Shown: one piece after another, positions 7,878 to 17,731 of the stretch
Layout of the letters: each line of letters starts with the position of its first letter
How positions within the stretch are numbered: the first letter of the stretch is position 1
Source of the DNA: an uncultured Marivita sp.
GTDB lineage: Bacteria; Pseudomonadota; Alphaproteobacteria; Rhodobacterales; Rhodobacteraceae
Assembly (NCBI RefSeq): GCF_947488135.1
Contig: NZ_CANKYW010000003.1
Location: 1 to 64,000 of the forward strand
DNA: 64,000 nucleotides
Direction of reading: 5' to 3'
The notes under the pieces: model-generated
What the model was told of the DNA's origin: nothing
Seen by the model: only the letters and a program-made list of their open reading frames with translations
Database searches by the model: none
Position numbers and translations under genes: made by a program

Positions 7878-8246
7878 ATGATCCAGATGCAGACCAATCT
7901 GGATGTTGCTGACAACAGCGGCGCACGCCGTGTTCAGTGCATCAAGGTTCTGGGTGGGTCCAAGCGGAAATACGCGTCGGTGGGTGACATCATCGTTGTA
8001 TCCGTGAAGGAAGCCATCCCGCGCGGTCGCGTGAAAAAAGGGGACGTCCGCAAGGCCGTCGTCGTGCGCACCGCCAAGGAAGTCCGTCGCGAAGACGGCA
8101 CAGCCATCCGTTTTGACCGCAACGCCGCCGTGATCCTGAACAACGCAGGTGAGCCGGTCGGTACGCGTATCTTTGGACCGGTTGTGCGCGAGCTCCGTGC
8201 CAAGAACTTCATGAAAATCATCTCGCTTGCTCCGGAGGTGCTGTAA
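7878..8246 (+). CDS. rplN: 50S ribosomal protein L14
   Basis: A 122-residue L14 starting [20 protein letters not shown], with [25 protein letters not shown] and the C-terminal GPVVRELR and [11 protein letters not shown]. Forms intersubunit bridges with 16S rRNA. Its stop overlaps the rplX start by 1 bp (TAATG). Confidence 0.98.
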   Translation: MIQMQTNLDVADNSGARRVQCIKVLGGSKRKYASVGDIIVVSVKEAIPRGRVKKGDVRKAVVVRTAKEVRREDGTAIRFDRNAAVILNNAGEPVGTRIFGPVVRELRAKNFMKIISLAPEVL

Positions 8247-8557
8247 TGGCTGCCAAACTCCGCAAAGGTGACAAGGTGGTCGTGCTTGCCGGTAAAGACA
8301 AAGGCAAGTCGGGCACCATCTCGTCCGTCGATCCCAAGGCCGGCAAGGCCGTGGTCGATGGTGTGAACATGGCCATCCGCCACGTGCGCCAGTCCCAGAC
8401 GACCCAGGGCGGCCGTACACCCAAGGCGATGCCGATCGATCTGTCGAACCTGGCGATCGTCGACAAGAACGGCAAACCGACCCGCGTTGGCTTCAAGATC
8501 GAAGGCGACAAGAAGGTGCGTTTTGCGAAAACCACGGGGGACGTGATCGATGCTTGA
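8246..8557 (+). CDS. rplX: 50S ribosomal protein L24
   Basis: A 103-residue L24 with the KOW motif near the N-terminus ([21 protein letters not shown]). It is an assembly-initiator protein for the 50S. It overlaps rplN by 1 bp and rplE by 8 bp, a tightly coupled arrangement. Confidence 0.98.
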   Translation: MAAKLRKGDKVVVLAGKDKGKSGTISSVDPKAGKAVVDGVNMAIRHVRQSQTTQGGRTPKAMPIDLSNLAIVDKNGKPTRVGFKIEGDKKVRFAKTTGDVIDA

Positions 8558-9110
8558 TACAGCAACCTACACCCCGCGTCTTCGGACCGTCTTCCGCGAC
8601 CAGATCAAGGCCGCGATGAAGGAAGAGTTCGGCTATTCGAACGACATGATGATTCCGCGCCTCGACAAGATCGTGCTGAACATCGGCTGCGGTGCCGAAG
8701 CTGTCCGTGACAGCAAGAAAGCGAAATCCGCTGTTGAAGATCTGACGAAGATCGCTGGTCAGCAGGCCGTGACCACCAAGGCAAAGAAATCCATCGCGGG
8801 CTTCCGCGTTCGCGAAGAAATGCCGCTTGGTGCCAAGGTGACCCTGCGTGGCGACCGGATGTATGACTTCCTCGATCGTCTGATCACCATCGCGATGCCC
8901 CGGATCCGGGACTTCCGCGGCGTGAAGCCGTCCTTTGATGGTCGTGGCAACTTCGCCATGGGCATGAAAGAGCACATCGTGTTCCCCGAAATCGACTTCG
9001 ACAAGGTCGACGAGGTTTGGGGCATGGATATCATCATCACGACGACCGCGAAGACCGACGCGGAAGCCAAGGCGCTGTTGAAGCACTTCAACATGCCGTT
9101 CAACGCCTGA
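8550..9110 (+). CDS. rplE: 50S ribosomal protein L5
   Basis: A 186-residue L5 with [17 protein letters not shown] near the N-terminus, [19 protein letters not shown] and the C-terminal [20 protein letters not shown]. It binds 5S rRNA and the P-site tRNA elbow. Starts 8 bp inside rplX. Confidence 0.98.
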   Translation: MLDTATYTPRLRTVFRDQIKAAMKEEFGYSNDMMIPRLDKIVLNIGCGAEAVRDSKKAKSAVEDLTKIAGQQAVTTKAKKSIAGFRVREEMPLGAKVTLRGDRMYDFLDRLITIAMPRIRDFRGVKPSFDGRGNFAMGMKEHIVFPEIDFDKVDEVWGMDIIITTTAKTDAEAKALLKHFNMPFNA

Positions 9111-9123
9111 GGGGACCGATACC

Positions 9124-9429
9124 ATGGCGAAGAAAGCAATGATTGAACGCGAAAAGAAGCGTCAGAAGCTGGTGGAAAAGTACGCCGCCAAGCGGGCTGA
9201 GCTCAAGGAAATCGCGAACGACGAAGGCAAGCCGATGGAAGAGCGCTTCAAGGCGCGCCTCAAGCTTGCAAAACTGCCGCGGAACAGCGCGCCCTCGCGC
9301 CTGCACAACCGTTGCCAGCTCACCGGGCGTCCGCACGCCTATTACCGTAAACTCAAGGTCAGCCGGATCATGCTTCGTGAACTTGCCAGCAATGGACAAG
9401 CCCCCGGTATGGTCAAGTCGAGCTGGTAA
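9124..9429 (+). CDS. rpsN: 30S ribosomal protein S14 (zinc-independent form)
   Basis: A 101-residue S14 of the long form without a CxxC zinc motif, starting [20 protein letters not shown] and ending [21 protein letters not shown]. It sits in the 30S head. The long form is usual in Proteobacteria, so a single copy may serve without zinc regulation. Confidence 0.98.
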   Translation: MAKKAMIEREKKRQKLVEKYAAKRAELKEIANDEGKPMEERFKARLKLAKLPRNSAPSRLHNRCQLTGRPHAYYRKLKVSRIMLRELASNGQAPGMVKSSW

Positions 9430-9441
9430 GGAGGGCATAGA

Positions 9442-9834
9442 ATGAACGATCCTATCGGCGATATGCTCACCCGTATCCGCAACGCACAGATGCGCGGCAA
9501 GTCCACAACCATGACACCGGCGTCCAAGCTGCGTGGCCGCGTTCTCGCGGTGATGGCGGACGAAGGCTACATCCGCGGTTTCGAAGAAACCAAGGACAAG
9601 AATGGCCACCCCGCGTATGAAATCAGCCTCAAGTACTACGATGGCACCCCGGTGATCCGCGAACTCAAGCGCGTGTCCAAGCCGGGCCGTCGTGTGTACC
9701 TGGGTGTGGACGACATCCCGCAGGTCCGTCAGGGCCTGGGTGTGTCGATCGTGTCCACGTCCAAAGGCGTCATGACCGATGCAAGTGCCCGCAGCCACAA
9801 TGTTGGCGGCGAAGTACTTTGCACGCTCTTCTAA
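9442..9834 (+). CDS. rpsH: 30S ribosomal protein S8
   Basis: A 130-residue S8 starting [20 protein letters not shown], with the C-terminal signature [23 protein letters not shown]. It is a central-domain 16S rRNA binder and, in enterobacteria, the translational repressor of the spc operon. An AGGAGG site precedes it; 12 bp separate it from both rpsN and rplF. Confidence 0.98.
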   Translation: MNDPIGDMLTRIRNAQMRGKSTTMTPASKLRGRVLAVMADEGYIRGFEETKDKNGHPAYEISLKYYDGTPVIRELKRVSKPGRRVYLGVDDIPQVRQGLGVSIVSTSKGVMTDASARSHNVGGEVLCTLF

Positions 9835-9846
9835 GGAGGTCTGGTA

Positions 9847-10380
9847 ATGTCTCGCATTGGAAAACAGCCGGTCGAGCTGCCCTCGGGTGTCTCTGCATCC
9901 GTGTCTGGCCAGACCGTCGAAGTGAAGGGGCCGAAAGGCACCCAGAGCTTTCATGCGACCGATGATGTCACCATCGCGGTCGAAGACAACGTCATCACCG
10001 TCACGCCGCGCGGCAAATCCAAGCGCGCGCGTCAGCAATGGGGCATGTCCCGCACTGTTGTGGCGAACCTAGTTCACGGCGTGACCAACACCTTCAAGAA
10101 AGAGCTTGAAATTCATGGTGTTGGTTATCGTGCGCAGCTTCAGGGCAACGTCCTGAAACTGAACCTCGGTCTGTCGCATGACGTTGATTTCCAAATTCCG
10201 GACGGTGTGACTGTGACCGTGCCCAAGCAGACAGAGATCGTGATCGAAGGTCACGACGCTCAGCTTGTGGGTCAGGTGGCAGCCAACATTCGCGACTGGC
10301 GTCGGCCCGAGCCCTACAAGGGCAAAGGCATTCGCTATAAGGGCGAATTCATCTTCCGTAAGGAAGGCAAGAAGAAGTAA
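9847..10380 (+). CDS. rplF: 50S ribosomal protein L6
   Basis: A 177-residue L6 starting [20 protein letters not shown] and carrying the C-terminal [20 protein letters not shown]. It has two tandem L6 domains and lies near the factor-binding region. Preceded by AAGGAGG, 12 bp after rpsH. Confidence 0.98.
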   Translation: MSRIGKQPVELPSGVSASVSGQTVEVKGPKGTQSFHATDDVTIAVEDNVITVTPRGKSKRARQQWGMSRTVVANLVHGVTNTFKKELEIHGVGYRAQLQGNVLKLNLGLSHDVDFQIPDGVTVTVPKQTEIVIEGHDAQLVGQVAANIRDWRRPEPYKGKGIRYKGEFIFRKEGKKK

Positions 10381-10392
10381 GGACGCAAGGAC

Positions 10393-10746
10393 ATGGCAAA
10401 CAGTAAACGTGATCTGTTCCAAAAACGCCGCCTGCGCGTTCGGAACAAACTTCGCAAGGTCAATGCAGGGCGCGTGCGCCTGAGCGTTCACCGTTCGAAC
10501 AAGAACATCAGCGTTCAGCTGATCGACGATGTGAACGGTGTGACACTGGCATCGGCTTCCACGATGGAAAAAGACCTTGGCGGCAAAAACGATGTCGCCT
10601 CGGCCACCAAGGTTGGCGCGGCGATTGCCGAGCGGGCCAAGAAGGCCGGGGTCGAAGAAGCCTATTTCGACCGTGGCGGCTTCCTGTTCCACGGTCGCGT
10701 CAAGGCACTCGCCGACGCAGCCCGCGAAGGCGGCTTGAAAATCTGA
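10393..10746 (+). CDS. rplR: 50S ribosomal protein L18
   Basis: A 117-residue L18 with [29 protein letters not shown] and the C-terminal [24 protein letters not shown]. Binds 5S rRNA with L5. It is separated from rpsE by 170 bp that contain two palindromic repeats, a wider gap than elsewhere in the block. Confidence 0.98.
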   Translation: MANSKRDLFQKRRLRVRNKLRKVNAGRVRLSVHRSNKNISVQLIDDVNGVTLASASTMEKDLGGKNDVASATKVGAAIAERAKKAGVEEAYFDRGGFLFHGRVKALADAAREGGLKI

Positions 10747-10753
10747 TGGGGCG

Positions 10754-10812
10754 GCGCGTGCAAGCGCGCACCCTACCTTCATAAAACCGTGGGGTGCGTG
10801 ATTTCACGCACC
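10754..10812. repeat. Two palindromic repeats between rplR and rpsE
   Basis: A degenerate copy (GCGCG at 10754-10758 and CGCGC at 10765-10769, followed by ACCCTACC) is followed by a perfect copy at 10793-10812 (GGTGCGTGA, TT, TCACGCACC). The latter has the same 9-bp arms as the repeat after rplP. Neither has a T-run, so they are not simple terminators; they may act as mRNA stabilising or processing hairpins. Confidence 0.75.
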
Positions 10813-10916
10813 TTGCGCTTGCGGAAGGGCCAACCCCTTCCCGATGATCCGGGAGCGCCAAGAGCTCACCTGGATTGGACAACGGGCCAGAGGCCCACAA
10901 CACAAAGGATGCCTAC

Positions 10917-11501
10917 ATGGCAGAACGTGATAACAATCGTCGGGGCAATCGCCGCGACCGTGAAGAGCAGGCGCCGGAATTCGCGGATCGCCTTGTCGCA
11001 ATCAACCGGGTGTCCAAGACCGTCAAGGGTGGTAAGCGTTTCGGCTTCGCCGCGCTTGTCGTTGTGGGCGACCAGAAGGGCCGTGTCGGTTTTGGCAAAG
11101 GTAAGGCCAAGGAGGTCCCCGAGGCCATCCGCAAGGCGACCGAGCAAGCCAAGCGCAAGATGATCCGCGTGCCGCTGCGCGAAGGCCGTACGCTGCACCA
11201 CGACATGGAAGGCCGTCATGGCGCCGGTAAGGTGGTCATGCGCACAGCACCGACCGGTACTGGTATCATCGCCGGTGGTCCGATGCGTGCCGTCTTCGAA
11301 ATGCTGGGTGTGCAGGACGTCGTCGCCAAGTCGATCGGTTCGCAGAACCCGTACAACATGATCCGCGCCACGCTGGACGGCTTGTCCAAAGAGGCAAGCC
11401 CGCGCTCCGTCGCACAGCGTCGCGGCAAGAAAGTGGCCGACATCCTGCCCAAGCGTGAAGACACGCCGCAGGAAAGCGGCCAGGTTGCTGAGGAGGCCTG
11501 A
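10917..11501 (+). CDS. rpsE: 30S ribosomal protein S5
   Basis: A 194-residue S5 starting [20 protein letters not shown] at 10917 behind AAAGGA. The S5 dsRNA-binding-like domain has [24 protein letters not shown], and the C-terminal domain has [29 protein letters not shown]. It affects decoding fidelity. It is 5 bp before rpmD. Confidence 0.98.
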   Translation: MAERDNNRRGNRRDREEQAPEFADRLVAINRVSKTVKGGKRFGFAALVVVGDQKGRVGFGKGKAKEVPEAIRKATEQAKRKMIRVPLREGRTLHHDMEGRHGAGKVVMRTAPTGTGIIAGGPMRAVFEMLGVQDVVAKSIGSQNPYNMIRATLDGLSKEASPRSVAQRRGKKVADILPKREDTPQESGQVAEEA

Positions 11502-11506
11502 TCCAA

Positions 11507-11695
11507 ATGGCAAAGACAATCATAGTCAAGCAGGTCGGTTCCCCGATCCGCCGCCCCGGTATCCAGCGTCAGACGCTGATCGGCCTGGGCCTGAACAAGA
11601 TGCACAAGACCCGCGAGCTTGAGGACACACCCGCCATCCGTGGCATGGTCCGTAAAGTGTCTCACATGGTCGAGATCATCGAAGAGCGCGGCTAA
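11507..11695 (+). CDS. rpmD: 50S ribosomal protein L30
   Basis: A 62-residue L30 with [26 protein letters not shown], the standard short bacterial form. It ends the third ribosomal block, since a strong terminator follows 23 bp after the stop. Confidence 0.97.
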   Translation: MAKTIIVKQVGSPIRRPGIQRQTLIGLGLNKMHKTRELEDTPAIRGMVRKVSHMVEIIEERG

Positions 11696-11717
11696 GCCAG
11701 CGCCAGATACAGCGTAG

Positions 11718-11749
11718 AAAGCCCGCCGGAGAAATCTGGCGGGCTTTTT
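11718..11749 (+). terminator. Rho-independent terminator after rpmD
   Basis: A stem AAAGCCCGCC / GGCGGGCTTT, extended inward by GGA/TCT, with a GAAA loop and five T residues. It separates rpmC-rpmD from rplO-secY-adk. Confidence 0.9.
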
Positions 11750-11792
11750 CGTTGGACGTCCTGTTTTGCGGGTCTTTGGGGCATGTGCCCCC

Positions 11793-11821
11793 TTGATCCA
11801 CTTCGGCCAACCTTCTATACG
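11793..11821 (+). promoter_or_regulatory. Candidate sigma-70 promoter for rplO-secY-adk
   Basis: TTGATC and TATACG are separated by exactly 17 nt, 98 bp upstream of the rplO start and 44 bp after the rpmD terminator. It shares its -10 with the candidate rpmC promoter. Confidence 0.62.
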
Positions 11822-11918
11822 CCCTCGGTGGACCACAGGGTCCGCGACTCATAATCAAGAAATGCCGTGTGCCGCTCTCGTTCGCTTCGGGGCGGAGGTC
11901 CGGCGAAGGAGAAGCGAT

Positions 11919-12392
11919 ATGAAACTGCATGAACTGCGCGACAATCCCGGCGCAACCAAACGTAAAAAGCGCGTCGGACGTGGCCCGGGTTCGGGCATGG
12001 GCAAGATGGGTGGCCGTGGTATCAAGGGCCAGAAATCCCGTTCGGGTGTGGCCATTGCCGGTTACGAAGGCGGCCAGATGCCGCTCTACCAGCGTCTTCC
12101 GAAGCGTGGCTTCAACAAGCCGAACCGCAAGGCGTTCGCCGTGGTCAATCTCGGCCTGATCCAGAAATTCGTCGACGCCGGCAAGCTCGACGCGAAGGGC
12201 ACCATTGACGAGGACGCGCTGGTCGCTTCCGGTCTGGTGCGCCGCAAGCTGGACGGTATCCGCGTTCTGGCCAAGGGTGACATCACCGCGAAAGTGACGC
12301 TCAACGTCACCGGTGCATCGAAATCCGCGATCGAAGCGGTGGAGAAGGCTGGTGGGTCGCTGACGGTCACAACCGCGCAGGCCGCTGAATAA
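11919..12392 (+). CDS. rplO: 50S ribosomal protein L15
   Basis: A 157-residue L15 starting [20 protein letters not shown] at 11919 behind AAGGAG; the frame runs open further upstream but the family begins here. It has the Gly-rich N-terminus [21 protein letters not shown] and [18 protein letters not shown] late 50S assembly protein. Confidence 0.98.
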   Translation: MKLHELRDNPGATKRKKRVGRGPGSGMGKMGGRGIKGQKSRSGVAIAGYEGGQMPLYQRLPKRGFNKPNRKAFAVVNLGLIQKFVDAGKLDAKGTIDEDALVASGLVRRKLDGIRVLAKGDITAKVTLNVTGASKSAIEAVEKAGGSLTVTTAQAAE

Positions 12393-12496
12393 GAGGTTGT
12401 GAGCGGCGCACCTGCCGCTTACATACCCTCAAGAGCTTTCCAAACGCCGCCTGAGCCGGACCGCTCATGGCGGCGTTCATCATAAAAGAGACCCGC

Positions 12497-13861
12497 ATGG
12501 TATCAGCAGCAGAACAAATGGCCGCGAACACAAGCTGGTCTGCGCTCGGTAAAGCCACCGATCTGCGCAACCGGATTTTCTTCACGCTCGGCCTTCTGAT
12601 CGTTTACCGCATCGGCACGTTCATTCCGGTTCCCGGGATCGACGGTATCGCCTTGCGCGACTTCATGGAGCAAGCGAGCGTCGGCATCGGCGGCATGCTC
12701 AGCATGTTCACCGGCGGTGCTTTGGGCCGTATGGGGATCTTCGCCCTTGGCATCATGCCCTATATTTCGGCCTCAATCATTGTTCAGCTTCTGGCGTCGA
12801 TGGTGCCATCGCTGGAACAGCTCAAGAAAGAGGGTGAGGCGGGGCGCAAGAAGATCGCGCAATACACCCGCTACGGCACGGTGCTGCTGGCCACGTTCCA
12901 GGCGTATGGGCTTGCCGTGAGCCTTGAGGCGGGCGATCTCGTCACCGATCCGGGCTGGTTCTTCCGTGCCTCCTGCGTCATCACGCTGGTTGGTGGTACG
13001 ATGTTCCTGATGTGGCTGGGTGAGCAAATCACCGCACGCGGCGTCGGCAACGGTATCTCGCTCATCATCTTCGTCGGCATCATCGCCGAGGTTCCTGCCG
13101 CTCTGGCACAGTTCTTCGCGTCCGGTCGGTCCGGCGCCATCAGCCCTGCCGTGATCGTGGGGGTGATCCTCATGGTCATTGCGGTGATCATGTTCGTGGT
13201 CTTCATGGAGCGGGCGCTCCGAAAAATCACGATCCAGTATCCCCGCCGCCAGATGGGCATGAAGATCGCAGAGGCGCAGAACAGCCACCTGCCGGTCAAG
13301 GTCAACCCGTCGGGCGTGATCCCGGCGATCTTCGCCAGCTCGCTTTTGCTGCTGCCGACGACGATCAGCACCTTCAGCGGTCAGAATTCCGGCCCTGTAA
13401 TGTCGACGATCCTCGCTTATTTCGGGCCGGGGCAGCCGCTTTACCTGTTGTTCTTCGGCGCAATGATCGTGTTCTTCGCCTACTTTTATACCTTCAACGT
13501 ATCGTTCAAGGTGGAAGACGTGGCCGACAACCTTAAGAACCAGAACGGTTTTGTGCCGGGCATCCGTCCGGGCAAGAAGACGGCCGAGTATCTTGAATAC
13601 GTGGTGAACCGCGTGTTGGTCCTGGGTTCGGCCTATCTGACGGCGGTCTGTCTGCTTCCGGAAATCCTGCGCGGCCAGTTCGCGATCCCGTTCTACTTCG
13701 GGGGCACCTCGGTGCTCATCGTGGTCTCGGTGACGATGGACACGATCCAACAGGTGCAAAGCCATCTGCTTGCGCATCAATACGAAGGTCTTATTCAAAA
13801 GTCGCAACTGCGCGGCAAGGGTAAGTCCAAAGGCAAAAGAAGGACGCCGGCGCGCCGATGA
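12497..13861 (+). CDS. secY: Protein translocase subunit SecY
   Basis: A 454-residue, ten-helix membrane protein, normal length for SecY. Recognisable parts are [11 protein letters not shown] before TM2, the plug region with [26 protein letters not shown], and the cytoplasmic loop with YPRRQMGMK. It is the channel of the Sec translocon. The start [11 protein letters not shown] at 12497 was preferred over an in-frame ATG 30 bp upstream because it fits the family N-terminus. It overlaps adk by 4 bp (ATGA). The C-terminus is strongly basic ([15 protein letters not shown]). Confidence 0.97.
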   Translation: MVSAAEQMAANTSWSALGKATDLRNRIFFTLGLLIVYRIGTFIPVPGIDGIALRDFMEQASVGIGGMLSMFTGGALGRMGIFALGIMPYISASIIVQLLASMVPSLEQLKKEGEAGRKKIAQYTRYGTVLLATFQAYGLAVSLEAGDLVTDPGWFFRASCVITLVGGTMFLMWLGEQITARGVGNGISLIIFVGIIAEVPAALAQFFASGRSGAISPAVIVGVILMVIAVIMFVVFMERALRKITIQYPRRQMGMKIAEAQNSHLPVKVNPSGVIPAIFASSLLLLPTTISTFSGQNSGPVMSTILAYFGPGQPLYLLFFGAMIVFFAYFYTFNVSFKVEDVADNLKNQNGFVPGIRPGKKTAEYLEYVVNRVLVLGSAYLTAVCLLPEILRGQFAIPFYFGGTSVLIVVSVTMDTIQQVQSHLLAHQYEGLIQKSQLRGKGKSKGKRRTPARR

Positions 13862-14502
13862 ATATCATATTGTTGGGCCCGCCGGGTGCGGGCAAAGGCA
13901 CACAGGCGCGGTTCCTTTGCGACGAGCGTGACATGATCCAACTGTCCACCGGCGACATGCTTCGCGAAGCCAAGGACAGCGGCACCGAGATGGGCAAGAT
14001 CGTCGCCGACGTCATGGCCCGCGGTGAGTTGGTGACGGACGAGATCGTCATCGGCCTGATCCGTGAAAAGCTGAAGGGCGACAAGAAGGGGGGCTTCATC
14101 TTCGACGGGTTCCCCCGGACCCTGGCTCAGGCTGATGCTTTGGCAGAGCTTCTCGCCGAAGAAGGCGAAACCCTCGACGCCGTGATCGAAATGCAGGTCG
14201 ACGACAACGCGCTGGTCGCCCGCATCACCGCGCGGTCAACCTGCGCCAATTGCGGTGAGGTCTACAACGACAACACTAAGCCGATCCCGGCGGACGGCAA
14301 ATGCTCCAATTGCGGCGGCACCGAATTCAAGCGCCGTGCGGACGACAACGAGGAAAGCCTCAAGCAGCGTCTGATGGAGTACTACAAGAAAACCTCGCCA
14401 CTGATCGGCTATTACTATGCCAAGGGGCAGTTGTCCTCGATCGACGGTCTGGGCGAGATGTCTGCCGTGAAAGCGGACATTTCCAAGGTGCTGGACGCCT
14501 GA
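13858..14502 (+). CDS. adk: Adenylate kinase, long zinc-lid form
   Basis: A 214-residue adenylate kinase (ATP + AMP to 2 ADP). The P-loop GPPGAGKGT is at residues 7-15 and the FDGFPRT segment at 82-88. The LID domain contains four cysteines, C129, C132, C149 and C152, in two CxxC pairs, indicating a structural zinc site as in Gram-positive and many alphaproteobacterial enzymes. It is coupled to secY by a 4-bp overlap. Confidence 0.97.
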   Translation: MNIILLGPPGAGKGTQARFLCDERDMIQLSTGDMLREAKDSGTEMGKIVADVMARGELVTDEIVIGLIREKLKGDKKGGFIFDGFPRTLAQADALAELLAEEGETLDAVIEMQVDDNALVARITARSTCANCGEVYNDNTKPIPADGKCSNCGGTEFKRRADDNEESLKQRLMEYYKKTSPLIGYYYAKGQLSSIDGLGEMSAVKADISKVLDA

Positions 14503-14520
14503 ATCCGGCAAAGGAGTCCG

Positions 14521-14551
14521 ACAGGCCTTGTGAGTTTCCAATGAGGCCTGT
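14521..14551 (+). terminator. Hairpin between adk and rpsM
   Basis: A perfect 8-bp inverted repeat ACAGGCCT / AGGCCTGT with a 15-nt loop, 18 bp after the adk stop. There is no real T-run (CTGGCTCTTG follows), so termination here would be partial at best. It directly precedes the candidate rpsM promoter. Confidence 0.4.
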
Positions 14552-14558
14552 CTGGCTC

Positions 14559-14587
14559 TTGACGCGACAGCCAAACGCTCCTATCTA
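14559..14587 (+). promoter_or_regulatory. Candidate sigma-70 promoter for rpsM-rpsK
   Basis: TTGACG and TATCTA are separated by 17 nt, close to consensus at both boxes, 156 bp upstream of the rpsM start. It implies independent expression of the alpha block. Confidence 0.65.
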
Positions 14588-14742
14588 CCGCCATCTCTTA
14601 ACGAGAATCATCGTCACAAAGCGGGTCGCTCCCCTTTGTGGATCACCTGATCAGCTGGGGGCCCCAAGGGTAAAACCGACGGGCCTTATGTTGTGAAAAA
14701 AGGGTCTGGCGTTACGGACCCGCAACGAAAAGGAAGACCTAC

Positions 14743-15111
14743 GTGGCACGTATTGCTGGCGTGAACATTCCCACAGGGAAGCGTGTTCCAATCGCCCTCA
14801 CCTATATCACCGGTATTGGCCATACCTCCGCAAAAGCGATCTGCGAGGCCGTCAATATCGATCCCGCCCGTCGTGTGAACGAACTGAGCGATGCCGAAGT
14901 GCTCGCCGTGCGTGAACATATCGACGCCAACTACACAGTCGAAGGTGACTTGCGTCGCGAAACGCAGATGAACATCAAGCGCCTGATGGACCTTGGTTGC
15001 TATCGCGGCTTGCGTCACCGCCGGAACCTGCCCGTACGCGGTCAGCGGACCCACACCAACGCTCGTACTCGCAAAGGCCCCGCAAAGGCCATTGCCGGTA
15101 AGAAGAAATAA
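14743..15111 (+). CDS. rpsM: 30S ribosomal protein S13 (GTG start)
   Basis: A 122-residue S13 beginning at a GTG codon (14743) behind AGGAAG; the sequence starts [20 protein letters not shown]. It contains the C-terminal basic tail [20 protein letters not shown]. It contacts tRNA and forms head-body bridges. It lies 15 bp upstream of rpsK. No rpmJ (L36) gene lies between adk and rpsM, unlike in E. coli. Confidence 0.98.
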   Translation: MARIAGVNIPTGKRVPIALTYITGIGHTSAKAICEAVNIDPARRVNELSDAEVLAVREHIDANYTVEGDLRRETQMNIKRLMDLGCYRGLRHRRNLPVRGQRTHTNARTRKGPAKAIAGKKK

Positions 15112-15126
15112 GGGAGGTCCGAACCA

Positions 15127-15519
15127 ATGGCACGTGATACCCGTCGCGGAGGCAAGAAGAAGGTCTCCAAGAACATCGCTGCTGGCGTCGCACATGTGAA
15201 CTCCAGCTTCAACAACACCAAGATCCTGATCTCCGACGTACAGGGCAACGCCATTTCGTGGTCGTCTGCCGGTACAATGGGCTTCAAAGGCTCGCGGAAA
15301 TCCACACCCTACGCAGCCCAGCTGGCTGCCGAGGATGCGGGCCGCAAGGCGCAGGAACATGGCGTCAAGACGCTCGAAGTCGAAGTTCAGGGCCCCGGTT
15401 CGGGTCGTGAATCGGCGCTCCGCGCTCTGGCCGCAGTTGGCTTCAACATCACGTCGATCCGTGATGTGACCCCGATGGCCCATAACGGCTGTCGTCCGCC
15501 GAAGCGTCGCCGCGTCTAA
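15127..15519 (+). CDS. rpsK: 30S ribosomal protein S11
   Basis: A 130-residue S11 with the conserved [19 protein letters not shown] and the C-terminal [20 protein letters not shown]. It lies on the 30S platform near the mRNA exit. An AGGGAGG site precedes it. A terminator-like hairpin follows before rpoA. Confidence 0.98.
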   Translation: MARDTRRGGKKKVSKNIAAGVAHVNSSFNNTKILISDVQGNAISWSSAGTMGFKGSRKSTPYAAQLAAEDAGRKAQEHGVKTLEVEVQGPGSGRESALRALAAVGFNITSIRDVTPMAHNGCRPPKRRRV

Positions 15520-15537
15520 GACGTACCGATTTTCAGG

Positions 15538-15569
15538 CATGGCTCTGCCCTTTGGCGGAGCCATGTTTT
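15538..15569 (+). terminator. Terminator-like hairpin between rpsK and rpoA
   Basis: A 12-bp stem CATGGCTCTGCC / GGCGGAGCCATG (one G:T pair) with a CTTT loop and four T residues. It may attenuate rather than block transcription into rpoA, which has no obvious separate promoter. Confidence 0.7.
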
Positions 15570-15634
15570 CGTCATTTTAACCTCGGGCGTTTCTGCCTTT
15601 CGGACATGGGGCAGGAACAAGAATGGAGGGACGC

Positions 15635-16651
15635 ATGATCCATAAAAACTGGGCAGAACTGATCAAGCCGACGCAGCTTGAGGTCAAGCCGGGCGCCGAT
15701 CCGTCGCGCGTGGCAACGGTTGTTGCCGAACCGCTCGAGCGGGGCTTCGGTCTCACGCTGGGCAACGCGCTGCGCCGCGTGCTTCTGTCGTCGCTCCAGG
15801 GCGCGGCCATCACATCCGTTCAGATCGACAACGTGCTGCACGAATTCTCCAGCGTCGCTGGTGTGCGCGAAGACGTGACAGACATCGTTCTGAACCTCAA
15901 GGGCGTCTCGCTCCGCATGGAAGTCGAAGGCCCCAAGCGCGTGTCGATCAACGCCAAGGGTCCGGGCGTCGTCACCGCCGGTGACATCTCGGAAACCAAC
16001 GGCATCGAAGTGCTGAACGGCGACCACGTGATCTGCCACCTCGACGAGGGTGCAGACCTCTACATGGAACTGACGGTCAACACCGGCAAGGGCTATGTCT
16101 CTGCCGACAAGAACAAGCCGGAAGATGCGCCCATCGGCCTGATGCCGATCGACGCGATCTATTCGCCGGTCAAGAAGGTCGCCTATGATGTGCAGCCCAC
16201 CCGCGAGGGCCAGGTGCTGGACTATGACAAGCTGACCATGAAGATCGAAACGGACGGCTCTTTGACCCCCGAAGACGCGGTCGCCTATGCGGCACGTATC
16301 GTTCAGGATCAGCTGTCGATCTTCGTCAATTTCGACGAACCGGAATCGGCGCGTCAGGCGGATGAGGATGACGGTCTCGAGTTCAACCCGCTTCTGCTCA
16401 AGAAAGTGGACGAGTTGGAACTGTCGGTCCGTTCGGCGAACTGCCTGAAGAACGACAACATCGTCTATATCGGCGACCTCATTCAGAAAACCGAAGCCGA
16501 GATGCTCCGCACCCCGAACTTCGGCCGCAAGTCCCTGAACGAGATCAAGGAAGTGCTGTCCGGCATGGGCCTGCACCTTGGCATGGACGTCGAGGATTGG
16601 CCGCCAGACAACATCGAAGACCTGGCGAAAAAGCTGGAAGACAACTTTTAA
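15635..16651 (+). CDS. rpoA: RNA polymerase subunit alpha
   Basis: A 338-residue alpha subunit starting [17 protein letters not shown] at 15635; a strong GGAGGGA precedes this ATG and itself overlaps an in-frame ATG 12 bp upstream, which decides the start. The N-terminal assembly domain has [23 protein letters not shown], and the C-terminal domain has [15 protein letters not shown] and [16 protein letters not shown], the part that binds UP elements and activators. Confidence 0.98.
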   Translation: MIHKNWAELIKPTQLEVKPGADPSRVATVVAEPLERGFGLTLGNALRRVLLSSLQGAAITSVQIDNVLHEFSSVAGVREDVTDIVLNLKGVSLRMEVEGPKRVSINAKGPGVVTAGDISETNGIEVLNGDHVICHLDEGADLYMELTVNTGKGYVSADKNKPEDAPIGLMPIDAIYSPVKKVAYDVQPTREGQVLDYDKLTMKIETDGSLTPEDAVAYAARIVQDQLSIFVNFDEPESARQADEDDGLEFNPLLLKKVDELELSVRSANCLKNDNIVYIGDLIQKTEAEMLRTPNFGRKSLNEIKEVLSGMGLHLGMDVEDWPPDNIEDLAKKLEDNF

Positions 16652-16773
16652 GGATTTTGGGTGAGGGAACACTCTCACCCAAACGGGCACCCGCCCCAAG
16701 GAGAGCCGCTGACACGCATCGGTGGCCGGACAAAGCAAAAACGCCCGTAGAGGGCACGATTTGGAGAAGACAC

Positions 16774-17196
16774 ATGCGTCACGCACGAGGCTACCGCCGC
16801 CTGAACCGCACCCATGAGCACCGCAAGGCGCTTTTCGCGAACATGGCCGGCTCGCTCATCGAACATGAGCAAATCAAGACAACCCTGCCCAAGGCAAAAG
16901 AACTGCGCCCGATCGTGGAAAAGCTGATCACGCTCGGCAAGCGCGGCGATCTGCACGCCCGCCGTCAGGCACGCGCATCGCTCAAGCAGGACATGCACGT
17001 TGCCAAGCTGTTCGAGGTCCTTGGCCCGCGCTTTGCAGACCGCAAGGGCGGCTATGTCCGCATCCTGAAGGCCGGTTTCCGCTACGGTGACATGGCGCCA
17101 ATGGCGATCATCGAATTCGTCGACCGCGATGTCGACGCGAAGGGCGCCGCCGACAAGGCCCGCATCGCCGAGTTCGAGGCTGCCGACGAAGAATAA
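16774..17196 (+). CDS. rplQ: 50S ribosomal protein L17
   Basis: A 140-residue L17 starting [20 protein letters not shown] behind GGAGAAG, with the basic N-terminal RNA-binding part and the C-terminal fold ([28 protein letters not shown]). It closes the alpha block; a strong terminator lies 27 bp later. Confidence 0.98.
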   Translation: MRHARGYRRLNRTHEHRKALFANMAGSLIEHEQIKTTLPKAKELRPIVEKLITLGKRGDLHARRQARASLKQDMHVAKLFEVLGPRFADRKGGYVRILKAGFRYGDMAPMAIIEFVDRDVDAKGAADKARIAEFEAADEE

Positions 17197-17223
17197 GACC
17201 TGACCCGTCAAGGGAAGGTAAAG

Positions 17224-17252
17224 GCCCCGCTGGTTTCAGCGGGGCTTTTTTT
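17224..17252 (+). terminator. Rho-independent terminator after rplQ
   Basis: A perfect 9-bp stem GCCCCGCTG / CAGCGGGGC with a GTTT loop and seven T residues, ending the ribosomal superoperon. Confidence 0.95.
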
Positions 17253-17261
17253 GTGTGGGAC

Positions 17262-17305
17262 GGAAACCCTTCGAAGGGTTTCCCGAGACTTTTCGAAAAG
17301 TCTCG
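17262..17305. repeat. Two abutting perfect 22-bp palindromes
   Basis: Positions 17262-17283 (half-site GGAAACCCTTC) and 17284-17305 (half-site CGAGACTTTTC) are each exact 22-bp palindromes without any loop, joined with no spacer. Both are centred on TTCGAA-type cores. As loop-free palindromes they could bind dimeric proteins or form cruciforms. They start 10 bp after the rplQ terminator, in a gene-free region. Confidence 0.85.
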
Positions 17306-17589
17306 CCCCCGCACGGTCCATTTCCGCGTGCTTAACGCTTTGCCGGGATACCTTTGCCCATTGGATCCAAAACCCGTTCCGTCTTTTGGCGGAACACCCC
17401 AAGAGACTACCCTCTCTCTACGGACGCTCGATGTGCGTTCAGACCATGAGAGACGCGTTTCAGTAGGCCTCGTCAGAGGTACAGGTTCGGAGCCTCGCCA
17501 GAGGCTCTGCACAGGGGAGAGGATGTCCACCCAACTCAGGTGACGTCACCTCTTTTTGGTTCCTGACAAGAACCGTCGCAGAAACACTC
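17306..17589. other. Gene-free stretch, first half of the rplQ-parE intergenic region
   Basis: The whole interval 17253-17892 between rplQ and the end of parE has no supportable gene: frames open here show no recognisable domain and no ribosome-binding site. This part contains only GC-rich unstructured sequence and a weak inverted repeat around CCTCGCCAGAGG near 17493. The rest of the interval is taken up by repeats listed separately. Confidence 0.6.
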
Positions 17590-17656
17590 GTCATCCTCGG
17601 GCTCGACCCGAGGACCTCAGGCCATATCAGATCCTCGGGCCAAGCCCGAGGATGAC
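17590..17656. repeat. 67-bp double-hairpin intergenic repeat, RIME-like
   Basis: The left arm (17590-17614) and right arm (17631-17656) are near-complementary, both starting from the outer GTCATCCTCGGGC. Each arm also folds on itself (CCTCGGG/CCCGAGG left; CCTCGGGC/GCCCGAGG right). This double-hairpin layout resembles the short mosaic elements dispersed in alphaproteobacterial genomes; family membership is an inference from shape and sequence. Confidence 0.7.
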
Positions 17657-17731
17657 GGTACGTTGTGTTTGCCTACGGCTGGTGAATAGAAAACACGGGT
17701 CGAGCAATTCAGCCCGTCCGAAGGGCGGGCC

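Noticed and set aside
12773-13807. A 344-codon minus-strand frame within secY
   Set aside because: His/Asp/Arg-rich translation typical of the reverse of a membrane protein gene; no homology recognised.
2504-17252. CRISPR array
   Set aside because: The repeats found are single, spaced palindromes at unrelated sites, without regular spacers or cas genes.
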